A DNA stretch of 64,000 nt. It comes from Haliotis asinina (lineage: Eukaryota > Mollusca > Gastropoda > Lepetellida > Haliotidae). Under the pieces are notes generated by a model. The model did not search any database. It saw only the letters and a list, made by a program, of their open reading frames with translations, and was not told the origin of the DNA. The first letter of the stretch is position 1. Each line of letters begins with the position of its first letter. Positions 36,301 to 46,665 of this stretch are shown here, one piece after another. The stretch lies in the NCBI RefSeq assembly GCF_037392515.1, contig NC_090291.1:41461501-41525500 (forward strand). The letters run 5' to 3'. A program made the translations under genes and the position numbers.

Positions 36301-39300
36301 CAAACTACTTCCATGTCTTACTTGGGGAGAAAGTAGAATGAGTTCGTGCTGTGGAGGAAGTGTTTCACCCATGGAGCGGACACCTGCAGGTGAGAAAGAA
36401 GCAAAACATATTATATGTGTGTGTGTGTGTATGTGTGTGTGTGTATAGATATAGATCTATAGATATAGATCTATAGATATAGAATAATATAGATATAGAT
36501 CTATAGATATAGATATAGGGACAGTATTAGTGGGTTTCACGTGGCGCTGTGACGAATGCAACTGACATTACATTTGCACGTACTCAGTTAATTTAAATAA
36601 TTATACTATGTGCATAGAAAAACGACTGGTCGACAGTAAATGGTCCAGTGCATTTCTTTAAAGGTGCATTTCTTTAAAGGTACGAGGGTATCCCGGTGGT
36701 TAAAACCTTCGCTCGTTAAAGCCTGATACGACGTGAGAAGCTAATTTCTGGTGTCCTCCGCCGGAAAATTGCTAAAAGTGGCGTGAAACTTAACTCACTC
36801 ACGCATTTCAAAGGTAGGGCAGGAAAGACACTCCAGCTGGTGACGTACTTTGGTTACAATGATCTGTTCTACTTTCATCACGGACTCTTATCAGGATGGT
36901 AAAAGACGTACGTAGGTGATGCTATTGATGTCGAAACTCTCAGATCCCAGTGTCTCCGCGCCAACTCCGCTCACCCAGACATATTGTTTATTCATCCTTG
37001 GGTTCCCCTCTCACTCACTTTTTCTCTCACTCACCCTTATCATCTGTCCCCTCATTGGCTGCAACTTCTCGTCTCCAGTTAAGGCCTTGGCCCCTAAACC
37101 AGCACAGTTAACGACCACGTCATACTCGCCCTCAAACTGTGTAAATAATGGAAAACCCTAGCGGCAAGTCAATGAATTATATCTCACAGTAATGTTCAGC
37201 ATTAGTCATAACTAATACTGAGTCTCAACAATGTAACTTCCATGTATAAAGAAAAACAAATCCGAAATTCACCAACATCTACTGGGACGTAAATCGGTAG
37301 TGTTGAATTTGGTAGCTGATATTCAATGGCGCCCTGAACACTGTTAGTCACAGCAAAAGAAAAATGATTACCACAAACGCAGCATAGGTGACGTCACACA
37401 TCACTGAAATGCAAGATATGTAAAAAAGCTTAAAATGCGCCACAACACAATGCAATGCCTATGTTGCATTGTCCCGTTGTCGTTTTTTTCACCCATCAAA
37501 GCCAACGCGACATATTCTGACCTTGAAAATTGTCGCTATGTCGCATGTCATCCTTTGGATGAATAGAAAGATATTTCTAAAAACGCACCAATGCGACACA
37601 GCGATAATGCGTTGCTATATACTGATATACCGTGCAGCCCTAGCCGATGTACGGTATCGGAAACTGTTTATTGGAATACACCTGTAAGGAGTAGGATACA
37701 TCGGTGTACCGAATACATCTCTTGTGTATCGAACAGCATGCACTTCGCATTGAGAAACTGATTATCTTATTTGACTGTTCCATTGAGTTGTAGTTAACTA
37801 TTTTGGTGTACTCGCCTCTTGGAATGACGTCACTATCCTCTGAAGCACAGCCCCACCTCGGGCTTTGAACCTGGAGAAGAGAACCCCATGAATCACAGAT
37901 ATAATGATTGGTTCATTTCAACATGTGAACAGTACACTTCCCGCACAATTCAATGTGATAGTGAAAGTTAATGTTGCCTGGAGATGATCTAATTTTACAA
38001 ATGACTCAGTAAATTTATACGCCGCTGTCCGTATGGTATATTGTCGCCAATATATCTGGACTTCAATCGGACATACGCCTGCATGTTTCTCACCATACCA
38101 GCAGCAGTGCTTATAGGCTTTAGTTTTTGTGTAAGGTACTGTTGGAAATAAAACCGACTCATGTTGAATATTATACACTGGAAGCTGTCTTGTGTATCGG
38201 GGCATTGTAACACGTTTTACATCTTGAGGCGGGGAAAACATCAGTTAGTTTCAAATTACGTTACGGTAGATATCCTTACTTTGCCATGAGCCAGTAGAGA
38301 TATGTCCCCATGTCCACGACTACGGTTGTATACGTGTAGCAATAACTGCAAAATAGTACAAGCAGATACTTATATCAGCTCATTTTCCACAGTCATCCCG
38401 CCTTCACTGCTTCCATTTTCAAATACACACAAGTACTTTGCGACTTGGAATAATCAAGGTACATTCAAAACGTTTAATGAATATGAAACTTCTTTTTTCA
38501 TAATATTGACGACAATTGGGTAAATAAAAAACAAATCGTCAGCATGTCTTTTGAAATGTTACAGTGTCACAAGAAAAAACATGTATTGAGATATCCTTTT
38601 ACAAAGCTTATTTAAAAGCAAGAATTCCGCATATGCATTGAGATCTCAGATTCTGAAACACTTACAACTTTCCCAGATTCAGTTTCTCGGCACTCTCCTT
38701 GGAGAGAGGGTCAAAGGACAGCATGAGATCTTTGTAAGGAGGAGTCTGAAGGACAAGAGTAAGCAAGTTTGGTGTGATACCTTCTAAAACAGTCTTCCAG
38801 TGTCGCAACAAATTACAACGGCATAATGCAAAACAACCTGAAATTGGGCGAGCTCCCTCACCACAGGTTACCAGAAACATAATCGAGTAACCGCATGAAC
38901 CGCTCATATGATCCTTGCTCCTTTAAGGGACGCGACTCTACGGAATGAATTAATGTGCCATAGATACCATAGTGACCTGATTGCCGAGAGATGTGTACCT
39001 ATATGAGACAATATCAGTTTACGATCAGAGAATACTCTCCAATGATGTATTTTTCGTTGTAAATTTTAGTAACTACGAGGAGATGTCAATAAGTTTTGAG
39101 CCTTGCATAGAAAAACACAAAATATTGGTATGAACCACATATATTTTTCAAGATAGTCCCCTTGTGAGTCAAGACACTTGTTCCATCTTTTCTGCCAGTC
39201 GCTGATGCCATCTCTGTAGAAGACGCCATTTTGGTCCTCAAACCAAGCCTCAGTAGAAGCAATAAGCTCATTATCATCCTGAAATCTACGACCACGCAAG

Positions 39301-40482
39301 TGTTTCTTGAGATTTGGGAACAGATGGTACTCACTTGGTGCCAGGTCTGGAGAGTAGGGGGGATGCTGGACGATTTCGTACCCGCATTCCTGGACAGCAG
39401 CGGCCGCAACGCGAGAGGGGTGTACTGGAGCATTGTCTTGATGTAGAAGAATACCACGTCTGATCTTGCACCGGCGCTTCTCCTTGATTGACCGTTGCAC
39501 TTGCCTTAACAAATTAGCGTAATATTCCCCATTCATTGTCTCTTCCTTTTGGTAAGTAATCTATGTAGATGACTCCTTTGCTACCCCAGAAGACTGTCGC
39601 CATTACCTTCTGCACTGATCTGGGGGCTTTGAACTTTTTGGTCCTGGGAGAAGTGACATGTTTCCATTCCATGGATTCTTGTTTGCTCTCAGGATCATAG
39701 TGGTGGATCCAGGTTTCATCACAGGTTACTAGTCTAAAGTGAAAATCTTCTGGATTCTTGTTGTATCTGGTTAGCATGGAGTTGCTTATGGTGACCCTTG
39801 TTTGCTTCATTTCATCTGTAAGCATTCTTGGCACCCATCTTGCGCACACCTTAGACATGACGAGATGTTCATGAAGAATTGTCTCGATGGATCCGTGTGA
39901 AATGCCTGTGGTCTCCTCTAACACGTGGAGTGTGATTCGACGATTTTCCAGCACAAGTCTATGCACTCTGTCAATGTTTTCCTGACTAGTGCTTGTTGTT
40001 GGGCGACCTGGACGGGGGTCATCTTCAAGACTCTCTCTACCATGCTTAAATTCATTGACCCATCGTTTGATGGTAGCAGATGAAGGGGAAGACTTCCCAT
40101 AAACTGCTGAAAGCCTTTCTTCAATGTTCTTCGCCGAGTTTCCTTCAAGAACTAAAACTTAATTACTGCTCTATACTCAATTATATTCATTTTCACTGCC
40201 GTGAGGGGGGTCTCTCTCTGTCAATGTGAGCTGTTCAAAAACTTCTAAGAGTAGGATACCAAAACTTATATATGACATCAGCTACACGCCAAGGTTCAAT
40301 GTCGTACCATAGACTGTGACACCTGGGTATGAAAAATGCTCAAGGTTAAAAACTTATTGACATCCCCTCGTGCCAATATGAAAGCAGGCCTTATGTTTAT
40401 TAAGATAATTTTACAGAACAATGTGAACTTGGGACATTTCAAATATTCAGACATTCGACTATACATATGTGTGTGTGTGTGT

Positions 40483-40554
<72 letters not shown>

Positions 40555-41795
40555 GTATATATATATCTGTGTGTGTGTGTGTGTATTCTTTGTTCTCAGT
40601 CATAGGTATGCGGTTGATATTAGTGCTCTGCCGTCAAAGCACTTTTGTTATATAGGGGCTTAAACTTCCCCGTCCATGTTTGGTTTGCGCCCAGTCGCCA
40701 GCACACAAAGACAGCGATCCAACCCACTCAGCCACCTTGGCTTCCACAAACATTACACCAGCATTCTGGTGCTCCTCTGACAAGTGAAAATCGACACTAC
40801 TCCCATTTCCGAAGCTTTGATTACAAAAGCCTGTTGGCAAATACAACATATACTTTATATGACGCGATTTTGACAAACATCTAAAGGTTACATAAGGACA
40901 GAACCAAGAAAGACAATTAAACATTACAGCTGCATCAAAGGACTGAATCACACCATCTGAACTAACCTTGGGTTCATCGCCATAATGTATCCCCATGCAA
41001 ATACTGGCACCACTTTCCGCACTTTCTTCTGATACTGCCAGTTTGGTGAAGTGATCCATTGAACTACGGCTCCATCTCCTTCAGAAGACAACACTACAAA
41101 TGTGACTCGATAACTATAGTCTTAAAATTATTGGTTAGCCATTTTGTTAACACGTTTATATATTGGTTGGTGGTTGCGCTGGACCAAACCCGGAATCCTT
41201 TCCCAACACGGAGTAATGTGACTGTAATGTAAGAACAACGTAAAACCAGGGGTGAGTGAGTTTAGTTTTACGGCGTAGTGAGCATCAGTCCAGCTATATG
41301 ACCGCTGTCTGCAAAAAAATTGAGTCTAGACCAGGCCATCGCACCTTACCGATAAGTCGCACCATACTAGCATGGCTTGCTGAAATCAATTCTACCCCGT
41401 ATCTTCACGGTTCCCGTAAAAAGGAGAAAGATAAAAATATATGACTAAACAACTTCTTCATAACAGGGGCCGTGAGACACCCATGGGTGGCAAGACTGTA
41501 CATCCGTTAAGGCAGAAACGTCTGTTAAAAATGATGACCTTTAACATGGTATTGTCAAAAAACAATCATGTGAGTGAAACTGATCTGACATACTGTCGAT
41601 ATTATCTTACCTCTGAGTTGAATCGTCAACACCCGGTGCATAGGGAACTATCCAGGCTCCGGCACCGACGCTAGTGGTGTCCTGGTTGAAATATTCGGCA
41701 ACAATGGTCACGTGACTTCCTGGCATAAGCTCCTGGACGTTTATGGCAGTAGAGATACCAACCACGCCGGCACCAATGACGACAACCCGAGCCAT
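30313..41795 (-). CDS. DDO: D-aspartate oxidase / D-amino-acid oxidase family, peroxisomal, 10 exons
   Basis: FAD-dependent oxidative deamination of D-amino acids to 2-oxo acids, NH3 and H2O2. Exons in transcript order: 41795-41611, 41078-40967, 38745-38666, 38345-38280, 37870-37816, 37136-37035, 36383-36322, 32280-32163, 31592-31494, 30423-30313. Phases agree throughout, giving 329 residues against about 340 for animal family members. Residues 1-13 hold the dinucleotide-binding GAGVVG. DTTS before the FAD loop, VNCAGLGA near 175-182, MRGQ before APWVKHF, Tyr217 (in FYFLP) and Arg272 (in GLRPYR) match the family's substrate-site positions. The stretch VVHNYGHGATG with the following WGTA fits the DAO/DDO signature pattern. 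The last three residues, SRL, are a PTS1 peroxisome signal. DTTS favours DDO over DAO; substrate preference is not proven by sequence. The fifth intron has a GC donor. Introns contain a mariner, a large minisatellite and SINEs. Confidence 0.9.
30521..30756 (-). mobile_element. SINE family A in the last oxidase intron
   Basis: The + strand reads the tail side CTCAGCAGTATTTCAGCTAT, then GATCCGATGACATGTG, ending GGATCTTCATGGGTT. Confidence 0.8.
31664..31903 (-). mobile_element. SINE family A, diverged
   Basis: Tail side strongly decayed. Core GACATGTGTTAACCAAGTCA and head GTTTACTGAAGATCAGTACA are still clear. Confidence 0.7.
32904..32994. repeat. Foldback (inverted) repeat
   Basis: Left arm TTTTCGAAGCTCTCTTAG plus AAAGATAGT and right arm ACTATCTTT plus CTAAGAGAGCTTCGAAAA pair across a loop of about 30 bp. 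It lies directly before the 53-bp minisatellite. A related arm is at 16712-16748. Confidence 0.75.
33018..36056. repeat. 53-bp minisatellite, about 57 copies, in an oxidase intron
   Basis: Unit begins ATGAGATACGGAGACAACAC and ends ATACACAGATCCTGACATC. The period is 53, or 54 where GGG replaces GG. Variant sites recur: CATGAG/CCTGAG, CACTATA/CATTATA, TACGG/TCCGG. Edge units (33018-33075 and 36002-36056) are degenerate and inner units are nearly identical. It lies between oxidase exons 36322-36383 and 32163-32280. Confidence 0.98.
36100..36213. repeat. Short tandem repeat (AAGACACTACACAATACC / AAGACACTACACAGGTCC)
   Basis: Alternating 18-bp units directly after the minisatellite, probably related to its ACTATACACAG segment. 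Confidence 0.7.
36415..36519. repeat. (TG)n followed by ATAGATCTATAGAT array
   Basis: Microsatellite ending 32 bp outside the oxidase exon at 36383 (its acceptor side). AGATCTATAGATATAGATCT is strongly palindromic. Confidence 0.9.
36683..36810 (+). mobile_element. SINE family B
   Basis: A-box-like TATCCCGGTGGTTAAAA; the B box is decayed; body TTTCTGGTGTCCTCCGCC; tail GCGTGAAACTTAACTCACTC. Confidence 0.75.
39066..40190 (-). pseudogene. Mariner transposase, two frameshifts
   Basis: Cut-and-paste transposase remnant. It starts at ATG 40190 (MNIIEYRAVIKF). A missing base then puts a stop about 12 codons in, and the frame resumes with EGNSAKNIEERLSAVYGKSS and the helix-turn-helix region ending WVNEFKHGRESLEDDPRPGR. 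The catalytic core follows: VTCDETWIHHY (first Asp), then one extra base near 39535, LLHQDNAPVH (second Asp) and YSPDLAPSEYHLF. The third catalytic position, normally Asp 35 residues after the second, is Glu here. The frame runs past the left terminal repeat to a stop at 39066. It cannot encode active enzyme as it stands. Confidence 0.9.
39076..40370 (-). mobile_element. Mariner transposon in oxidase intron 2
   Basis: 1295 bp with inverted ends CGAGGAGATGTCAATAAGTT (left) and, on the - strand, CGAGGGGATGTCAATAAGTT (right). The left end is flanked by the TA target; the right flank is now TG. Size and ends are typical of mariner. Confidence 0.92.
40467..40585. repeat. (TG)n(TC)n(TA)n(TG)n compound microsatellite
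   Basis: Four adjoining simple runs, about 100 bp outside the mariner. Confidence 0.95.
41253..41418 (-). mobile_element. SINE family A, diverged
   Basis: Tail side GAGTGAGTTTAGTTTTACGG and GTCTAGACCAGGCCATC remain; the core is largely deleted. It lies in oxidase intron 1. Confidence 0.6.
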
Positions 41796-42189
41796 CCCAA
41801 GTTTAATCCTACTGGTATACTACCAGTCTTCGTAGAAAGAAAAACACTGGGATTAAATAAGTATCATCCACGTTTAGACTGGCAGACCTAGAATAGCCAC
41901 ACTGACCCAAGTAAGGATTGGGGGTAAATCTGATAAGCGAACCGGTTCCACTTTAACTTTGGGATAATTACATGGTCGCATTCAGTAACAGGAACTGACT
42001 GTGTACTTTGGTCAGATGCATCGTATTTTTTGCAGTTCATGTAGTTTTGTTTTATTGTACAGTGTCGGGGCCAAATATCTTCACATGCGAAACTAGGTGT
42101 GGATATGGTGTCAACGGCGTCCTTTTTACAAGGGGCGAAAAATAATGATTCCTCCAAATATACAAAACTACAACTTTTGAGGCACCCAA

Positions 42190-42372
42190 AAATATTTCAG
42201 CTGTATGGCGGCTGTCTGGATTGTCTGGAAATAAAAGGATTGTCTTGGAATAAACGAGTCCGGACCAGAAAATCCAGTGATCAATTGCATGAGCATTGAT
42301 CTAAGAAACTGGAATACGATGAGATCTTTCAACCAAGCCAGCGAGCCTGACAACGTGGTGCCCTTAGTTAGC
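42190..42372 (-). mobile_element. SINE family A
   Basis: AATATTTCAGCTGTATGGCG and GAAAATCCAGTGATCAATTG, with an internal duplicated GGATTGTCTGGAAATAAA/GGATTGTCTTGGAATAAA. Confidence 0.75.
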
Positions 42373-44439
42373 CTTTTAGGACATTTTGTCCTGATATACG
42401 GATTACTTATAAAAAATATTACTTTTGTTACAATTAATCGTTTTACATGGTTATAAGTAGCCTTCTGAAGAAATATATTTACTTGATACTGATGGAAATA
42501 ATAATAGTAACGTGAAGTCTCATAATGCTCTAATCGCTACGCAAGCATGCTCAAAGCGCTAACACACTGATCATTATTACCCCAGATAAGCCACGTTGCC
42601 TGTTTAGCGCTAGAAGGTTACAGTCACATGACTTTGTGTCACCGGGTACCCATTTTCTGCTGGGTGAACAGAGGCAAATTTGAACAAACTCACTTGCCTA
42701 AGGTGAGACCACATGTTTCCCATGTGCTTCGTTGTGGGGCAGGGCCGACGTCAAACTGCCAAATTCGGCCACCCATCCATGGACTGTCCGAGATCGTCAG
42801 TGCTTAACTTCAACTGATTTCTGACCTGAGCACTACGCACAGGACCACTCGCCACCAATCGTAATATAAGCATATGTGAATTCAACTGACTTACACTGAT
42901 TTTGTAGGTATGCTGGCCAGTATTGTATCTTGCTCTTCCCTAGCTGATGCTGAAATCACAAAGATACTGTCATGTATCGGAAAGTTTATCGCAAAAATCA
43001 CAAAGTCTCCACTTTCACTTTAATCAATTTCCCCACCAGTGCACATGGGTACTGAAGCCCATTTCTTCTATGCTACTAACAGTACTGGAACAGAGCTACC
43101 TGGAATATTTTACTCCGTCTTGTCAAACAAGTAACTCGTACCAGACAAACAAAGAACAATCAGTTTGGGACCCTAAATACTTCCCCATGAAAATGATGAT
43201 AAAAACGTCATGCATAATTTTCCTCCTTGTGTATTTAAGTATTTTCAGATCAGATTTTACTATTTTCTTTATTCCCATATTCTACAGTGTAAATTGTAAG
43301 ACGTGCATAGGCGAAACTGCTGACAAACTGTTTCCAGCTGCTTTTCATTCAAGTTTCAAATGCCGTCAGTTTATTGACAAACTTAGGCAAAACTAATAAT
43401 GGAAATAATATGCATGGTACATTCAATCAAAGCGATATAACCCTTGCCATAACACCCCGAACCCTCTGTTGAGTCTATTTAACGATTCAAGGGAAGTTCA
43501 GAACGTGTACACTGCTTACATACACACACTGAACAGCAAATGAAACGGATTTTTTTTAAAAATCTCATAAAAGTAAGCGTTCATGTTTATGTCTTCAATT
43601 TGTAAACTTGACAAAAACAGTTGCGTTTCTTTTACTTTTTAGCATGCATATGTTTTGTGTTCTAGCGTAAACATTCATTTGAACTTAAACATTCGAGTCT
43701 GTTTGACATAATAATGGCACTAGATAGATTACAAAATGGACATTGGATATCTATTACATTTGCAGGTTGGCAAATCGTGCCGCTTAGACGCTCGATACGT
43801 CTAATTCTAGTAAAGGTGCGCTTAGGTTGTGCTGATTTAATCTTTGAAAGATAAACTTCGTATAAATGCAATATTTCTATTCTGAATAAACGCTGACACA
43901 GGTTGATAATGTTATTTCATTTTACCTGTCTTGCTGATGAATGTGTTCACATCTCTGCTTGAATACTTCGATGAAATATTGTGCATTTCTTATATTTTAA
44001 GGAAGCCACGAATTTCAAAAACCATGACTTAAAAGAATATTTCTAACGAAAGAAACCCATTTCGTATCTCAAGAATTATTTCATTTGTTAAGCAGTTCAT
44101 AACTACATCTTGAATATTGTCAAAATTGGTTGTGTCATCAAGCTTAGCTAATATGAAATATGTTCCCATGTATGCACATTGGTGTCATTTGTCAGGTCGT
44201 GACTTATCTAATACTTGTCAAGCAGTAGAATATTTATCTGAAAGTGGACCACAGAATCGACATGAATCACGAGAACATCTACAAAAGAAATACTGCAAGA
44301 TATCCTATATTTTCGTTAATAAATGCATTGTACACCTCTCATCAATCATCAATCAGTTTATTTCATGAAGGTCAGTGGTCCATATACAAAATACATATGT
44401 ATAGTTTGTACAACATATACAACATGTGACACAAATCGA
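42373..44439. other. Non-coding stretch upstream of the oxidase gene
   Basis: No gene recognised. 42600-42860 (ACCCATTTTCTGCTGGGTGA and following) looks like a common interspersed repeat whose name I cannot give. 43529-43643 resembles the 148-bp MITE at 20666. The 149-codon frame at 42947-43396 has no recognised motif. Confidence 0.4.
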
Positions 44440-44965
44440 TAACGATTCCTTAACATGTTCTTCAACATATGATAGTAAACGTACAGGTGATAGAATGCAC
44501 CCTTGCCTCACTCCGGCATATGTATCAAATCTATCACTCATTTGAAATTTCCTGGTTCTAACAGATGCTACCACATATTACTTATTACGTAAGAAACGTT
44601 GGAGGTTGCCATGCATTCATGACTGTAGTAGGTCAGATAACGGTTTGGATTTATCAACGGAGTTCAGGACTGTATATTCAATATTTAATGCAATTATCTA
44701 ATGTAGTGGTAAATGTTGTTTCGTGTATTCAATAATGCAAAACCTCTGTTATTGTTTGGATCACCCCTTTCATTCGACATAGTCAGAGGTACAAATAATC
44801 CAACATTTCAGGAGTCTGGAAAAATACCGTTGTCTAGAACTCGATTAAACAGACTATTCAGAACATGAATCACTAACGAAACACACTCCTTCAACTGGAA
44901 TACAAACTTCACCGGGTGACTTTCCACCTTTCAGACTTTTTACTACAGGATAGGATAATGGCATT
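44440..44965 (-). pseudogene. Decayed LINE reverse transcriptase fragment
   Basis: The - strand gives, in order and in shifting frames, SLKGGKSPG (about 44945), LFNRVLDNGIFPDS (about 44860-44815), SNERGDPNNNRGFAL (about 44780-44735) and FQMSDRFDTYAGVRQGCILS (44548-44490). These correspond to the start of an RT domain (KSPGxDG, FNxILDTGxFPxxW, GDPNxxxNYRGI, GVRQGCxLSP). The catalytic DD box is not present. Stops and frameshifts are frequent, and the clade cannot be set. Confidence 0.6.
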
Positions 44966-45467
44966 CCGTTTGTAAAGCTGCACTGTGATATAGTCGACAA
45001 AATGTATCTGTATAGTAAAACATAACATATGTGAAATGAAACTTACTACGTAACTGTTGTATGTCAAGGGAGAGCGCTGAGATCCCAACAGCAGTTACCA
45101 ACAGTCCAGCTGGTTATACCAGCTACTGGTGGCTTGTCTCTACAACGCGACAGTCGTGAGCTAAACATATATGATACTACTGTTAGTTTGCTAAGGATCA
45201 CGGTTTGTTTACAGACACCTGTCCACCAATAACCATTGAGGTATCCAGTGACACAGTGACTGAATAACCGCTGTTGGACCTCATTTCATCGAGAGCGGAC
45301 ATGATGCAGTTATTGGGACGACGTTTAAAGGGTGCTTGCAAACCTGTGTTTAATTCATTACAGAATCGGTGTACATAATTTCCAGTGCAATATTAACTGC
45401 TACTCCGGATTGCCACATCAAAACACTCAAAGACTGAATAATAATGCAGTTAGTGATTTGGTTTATT
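44966..45467. other. Non-coding stretch, no gene recognised
   Basis: Could include the decayed upstream part of the RT fragment, but no motif is clear. Confidence 0.35.
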
Positions 45468-45620
45468 TTTGGATCACAATTTTAGCAATATTCCAGCAAT
45501 ATAAAGGCGGGTGACACCAGCAGTGGGCTTCAGACATTGTACCCATGTTGGGAATCGAACCTGGGTCTTTGACGTAACGACCAAACGTATTGACCAATAG
45601 GCTACCCCACCGACACTAAA
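45468..45620 (-). mobile_element. SINE family B
   Basis: TTTAGCAATATTCCAGCAAT tail side, GGGAATCGAACCTGGGTC (B-box side on the - strand), GGCTACCCCACCG head end. Confidence 0.8.
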
Positions 45621-45894
45621 AAGTATGCATAGGGTTTCGAGCCTATAGTATTTCTGAAGAATGGGTTAGATCATTCACATAAATCTAATATTGACAAACA
45701 CGTATCTCTAGTTCACGGTCGACTGACATCTAATCACGCGTACCCCAGTTGGAAGAGCAGAATTGCATAGAGTTGAGTACAGAGCAGTCACCCGGCGAAA
45801 GCACACCGAAGCGCGACTGATCGCAGTTCAAGTACAGAGTCCCACAGAGTACACTCAAAGGGTAAATGTTAGGTCGGATCAGTTGAGCTGCCTG

Positions 45895-46035
45895 AATGAG
45901 TGAGTGAGTGAGTACACCGCTTTTAGCAATATTCTAGCAACATCGCGGTGGATAAACTTAGAAATGGGCTTCTCACATTGTACCCATACGGGTTAATCTT
46001 TAACGACACGGCTACCCCACCGTCACGAGCTGGCT
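45895..46035 (-). mobile_element. SINE family B
   Basis: Starts with (GAGT)n, the reverse complement of the (ACTC)n tail. The middle keeps GGGCTTCTCACATTGTACCC. The B box is decayed and the head end is GGCTACCCCACCG. Confidence 0.8.
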
Positions 46036-46094
46036 GAATAGTACAACGCCGGGGCACGATGACATGCTACGGTCGTTACGGTCCGTGGCATGTT

Positions 46095-46665
46095 CAAACA
46101 CATTCTGCCAGTGTCGTCACAGTCTGTCAGTATTGACACATTCTGTCAGTGCTCACACACACATTCTGCCAGTGTCGACACACATTCTGTCAGTGGTGAC
46201 ACATTCTGCTTGTACTCACACACGCACATTCTGTCACTGTTGAAACACACATTTTGTCAGTGTCGACACACATTCTGTCAGTGGTGACACATTCTGCCTG
46301 TGTTCACACACACACACGTTCTCTAGTTGTCGACACACATTTTGTCAGTGTTCAAACACACATGCTCTCAGTGTCGACACACATAAATTTTGTCAGTGAT
46401 CACATGCACATTCTGTCAGTGTAGACATACATTCGGTCAGTGTTGACACATTTTGTCAGTGTTCACATACGCACATTCTGGCTGTGTTCACACACGCACA
46501 TTCTGTCAGTGTTGAAACACATTCTGTCAGTGTTCACACACATTCTGTCAGTGTTGACACACATTCTGTCAGTGTTGACACACATTCTGTTAGTGTTAAT
46601 ACACATTCTGTCAGTGTCGATGCACATTCTGTCAGTGTCGATGCACATTCTGTCAGTTTCAACGG
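46095..46665. repeat. About 21-bp minisatellite (CACACATTCTGTCAGTGTTGA)
   Basis: Roughly 25 imperfect units, interspersed with extra CACACA. The right-hand 200 bp is the most regular. Confidence 0.9.

Noticed and set aside
37918..38241. 107-codon frame on the - strand inside the oxidase gene
   Set aside because: It lies between two homology-supported oxidase exons and has no similarity I can name; treated as intron.
40634..41059. 141-codon frame on the - strand as a separate gene
   Set aside because: Its start is oxidase exon 2, and the rest is read-through into the intron after a good GTTAGT donor.
42947..43396. 149-codon frame on the + strand
   Set aside because: No recognisable motif, low-complexity AT-rich codons, no splice or regulatory context.
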